Source of the DNA: a virus
Virus record (IMG/VR): IMGVR_UViG_3300025674_000517
Location: 1 to 20,132 of that record
Direction: 5' to 3' (one strand)
Length of the DNA stretch: 20,132 nt
Both the position numbers and the translations under genes were made by a program. The notes under the pieces are model-generated. The model did not search any database. It had not been told where the DNA came from and saw only the letters and a program-made list of their open reading frames with translations. Within the stretch, counting starts at the first letter, position 1, and every line of letters begins with the position of its first letter. This document shows positions 19,858-20,132 of the stretch, in pieces.

Positions 19858-20040
19858 TCACTTAGTAAAGGTTGATTTGATCTTCCGCCAGAAGAGTACA
19901 CACTCGTATGGCCAGAAGTAGATCAGTGACGACAAGAGCGACATTGATCCGAAGAAAATGAAAACGTAGGCCCAATTAGGATCCACGACGAATGCCTGCG
20001 TACCAGCTGGTAGCAGTCTCCTTGATGGATGGTCCTTCAC
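19858..20040 (-). CDS. Small single-pass membrane protein
   Basis: The open frame to GTG 20040 gives 60 residues. A second GTG at 19984 would give 42 residues starting just before the hydrophobic part and reduce the overlap with the upstream gene from 65 to about nine bases; a CAGG sequence lies upstream of it. Either way the core is a membrane helix (NWAYVFIFFGSMSLLSSLIY) followed by an aromatic and basic end (FWRKIKSTFTK). I recognise no family. The start is uncertain. Confidence 0.6.
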   Translation of the reverse strand: MKDHPSRRLLPAGTQAFVVDPNWAYVFIFFGSMSLLSSLIYFWPYECVLFWRKIKSTFTK

Positions 20041-20131
20041 GGAGCCATCTCACGATACGCCCGGAAAGGCTCGGCTTGTTGAGACGATCCTCGAGTTCCT
20101 TGACTCGATCGACCAGCATGGTCCACTCAGT
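19976..20131 (-). CDS. Hypothetical protein, C-terminal part (start lies beyond the right edge)
   Basis: One minus-strand frame is open from the window edge for 51 codons and ends in TAA at 19976. The visible part has a charged coiled-coil-like helix (MLVDRVKELEDRLNKPSLSG) followed by a basic end (RIVRWLREGPSIKETATSWY). Family not recognised. Because it overlaps the next gene, the two are probably translated together. Confidence 0.5.
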   Translation of the reverse strand, partial: TEWTMLVDRVKELEDRLNKPSLSGRIVRWLREGPSIKETATSWYAGIRRGS

Positions 20132-20132
20132 G

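Noticed and set aside
1-20132. tRNA, rRNA, CRISPR array, insertion sequence or attachment site
   Set aside because: I saw no cloverleaf with flanking gaps, no regularly spaced repeats and no transposase or integrase. Nearly all bases are covered by overlapping phage genes.

Overview
The window is the early-to-middle part of a lytic T7-like podophage genome (Autographiviridae-type). It is given in reverse orientation: every gene I can support is on the minus strand, so transcription runs from base 20132 towards base 1. The diagnostic set is a single-subunit RNA polymerase, a gp2.5-type single-stranded-DNA-binding protein, a gp4-type primase-helicase, a family A DNA polymerase and a gp6-type 5'-3' exonuclease, in the usual T7 order. 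A class II (B12-dependent) ribonucleotide reductase together with a dUTPase resembles T7-like phages of aquatic and marine proteobacteria and cyanobacteria. No photosynthesis gene is present, so an aquatic proteobacterial host is my inference. Genes are tightly packed, with ATGA, TAATG or TGATG stop/start overlaps at most junctions.

Early region (20132-15840). This holds small, mostly unrecognised genes: two overlapping genes at the right edge, an endonuclease VII-type HNH nuclease, several tiny membrane proteins, a 395-residue acidic protein ending in kinase-like DLHxGN and DFG motifs, a signal-peptide-bearing ClpP/crotonase-fold protein, and five short soluble hypotheticals. They fit host takeover or counter-defence roles. 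A leader with direct repeats and a small hairpin precedes the HNH gene.

Replication region (15840-3763). A phage-type promoter lies directly upstream of the RNA polymerase gene, which starts with TTG. It is followed by a small basic KGDR-motif protein, a calcineurin-like phosphoesterase, a 35-residue membrane peptide, the SSB and a RusA-type resolvase. After a strong hairpin come a cytosine-methyltransferase-like protein, an acidic hypothetical, an unrecognised 272-residue protein, primase-helicase, a 46-residue protein, DNA polymerase, a DUF4406 protein, a dNMP-kinase-like protein with a long acidic tail, and the exonuclease. No DNA ligase, T7 endonuclease I or amidase gene is in the window. 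RusA occupies the resolvase role.

Region after the second promoter (3763-1). A second copy of the promoter (22 of 26 bases identical to the first) is followed by a leader with a 16-base perfect palindrome and a strong hairpin. It then leads into a hypothetical, a holin-like membrane protein, a lipoprotein with a C-terminal membrane segment (possible unimolecular spanin), a 46-residue protein, dUTPase, the reductase and the start of another gene. Nucleotide scavenging and putative lysis genes therefore appear to share one phage-RNA-polymerase transcript.
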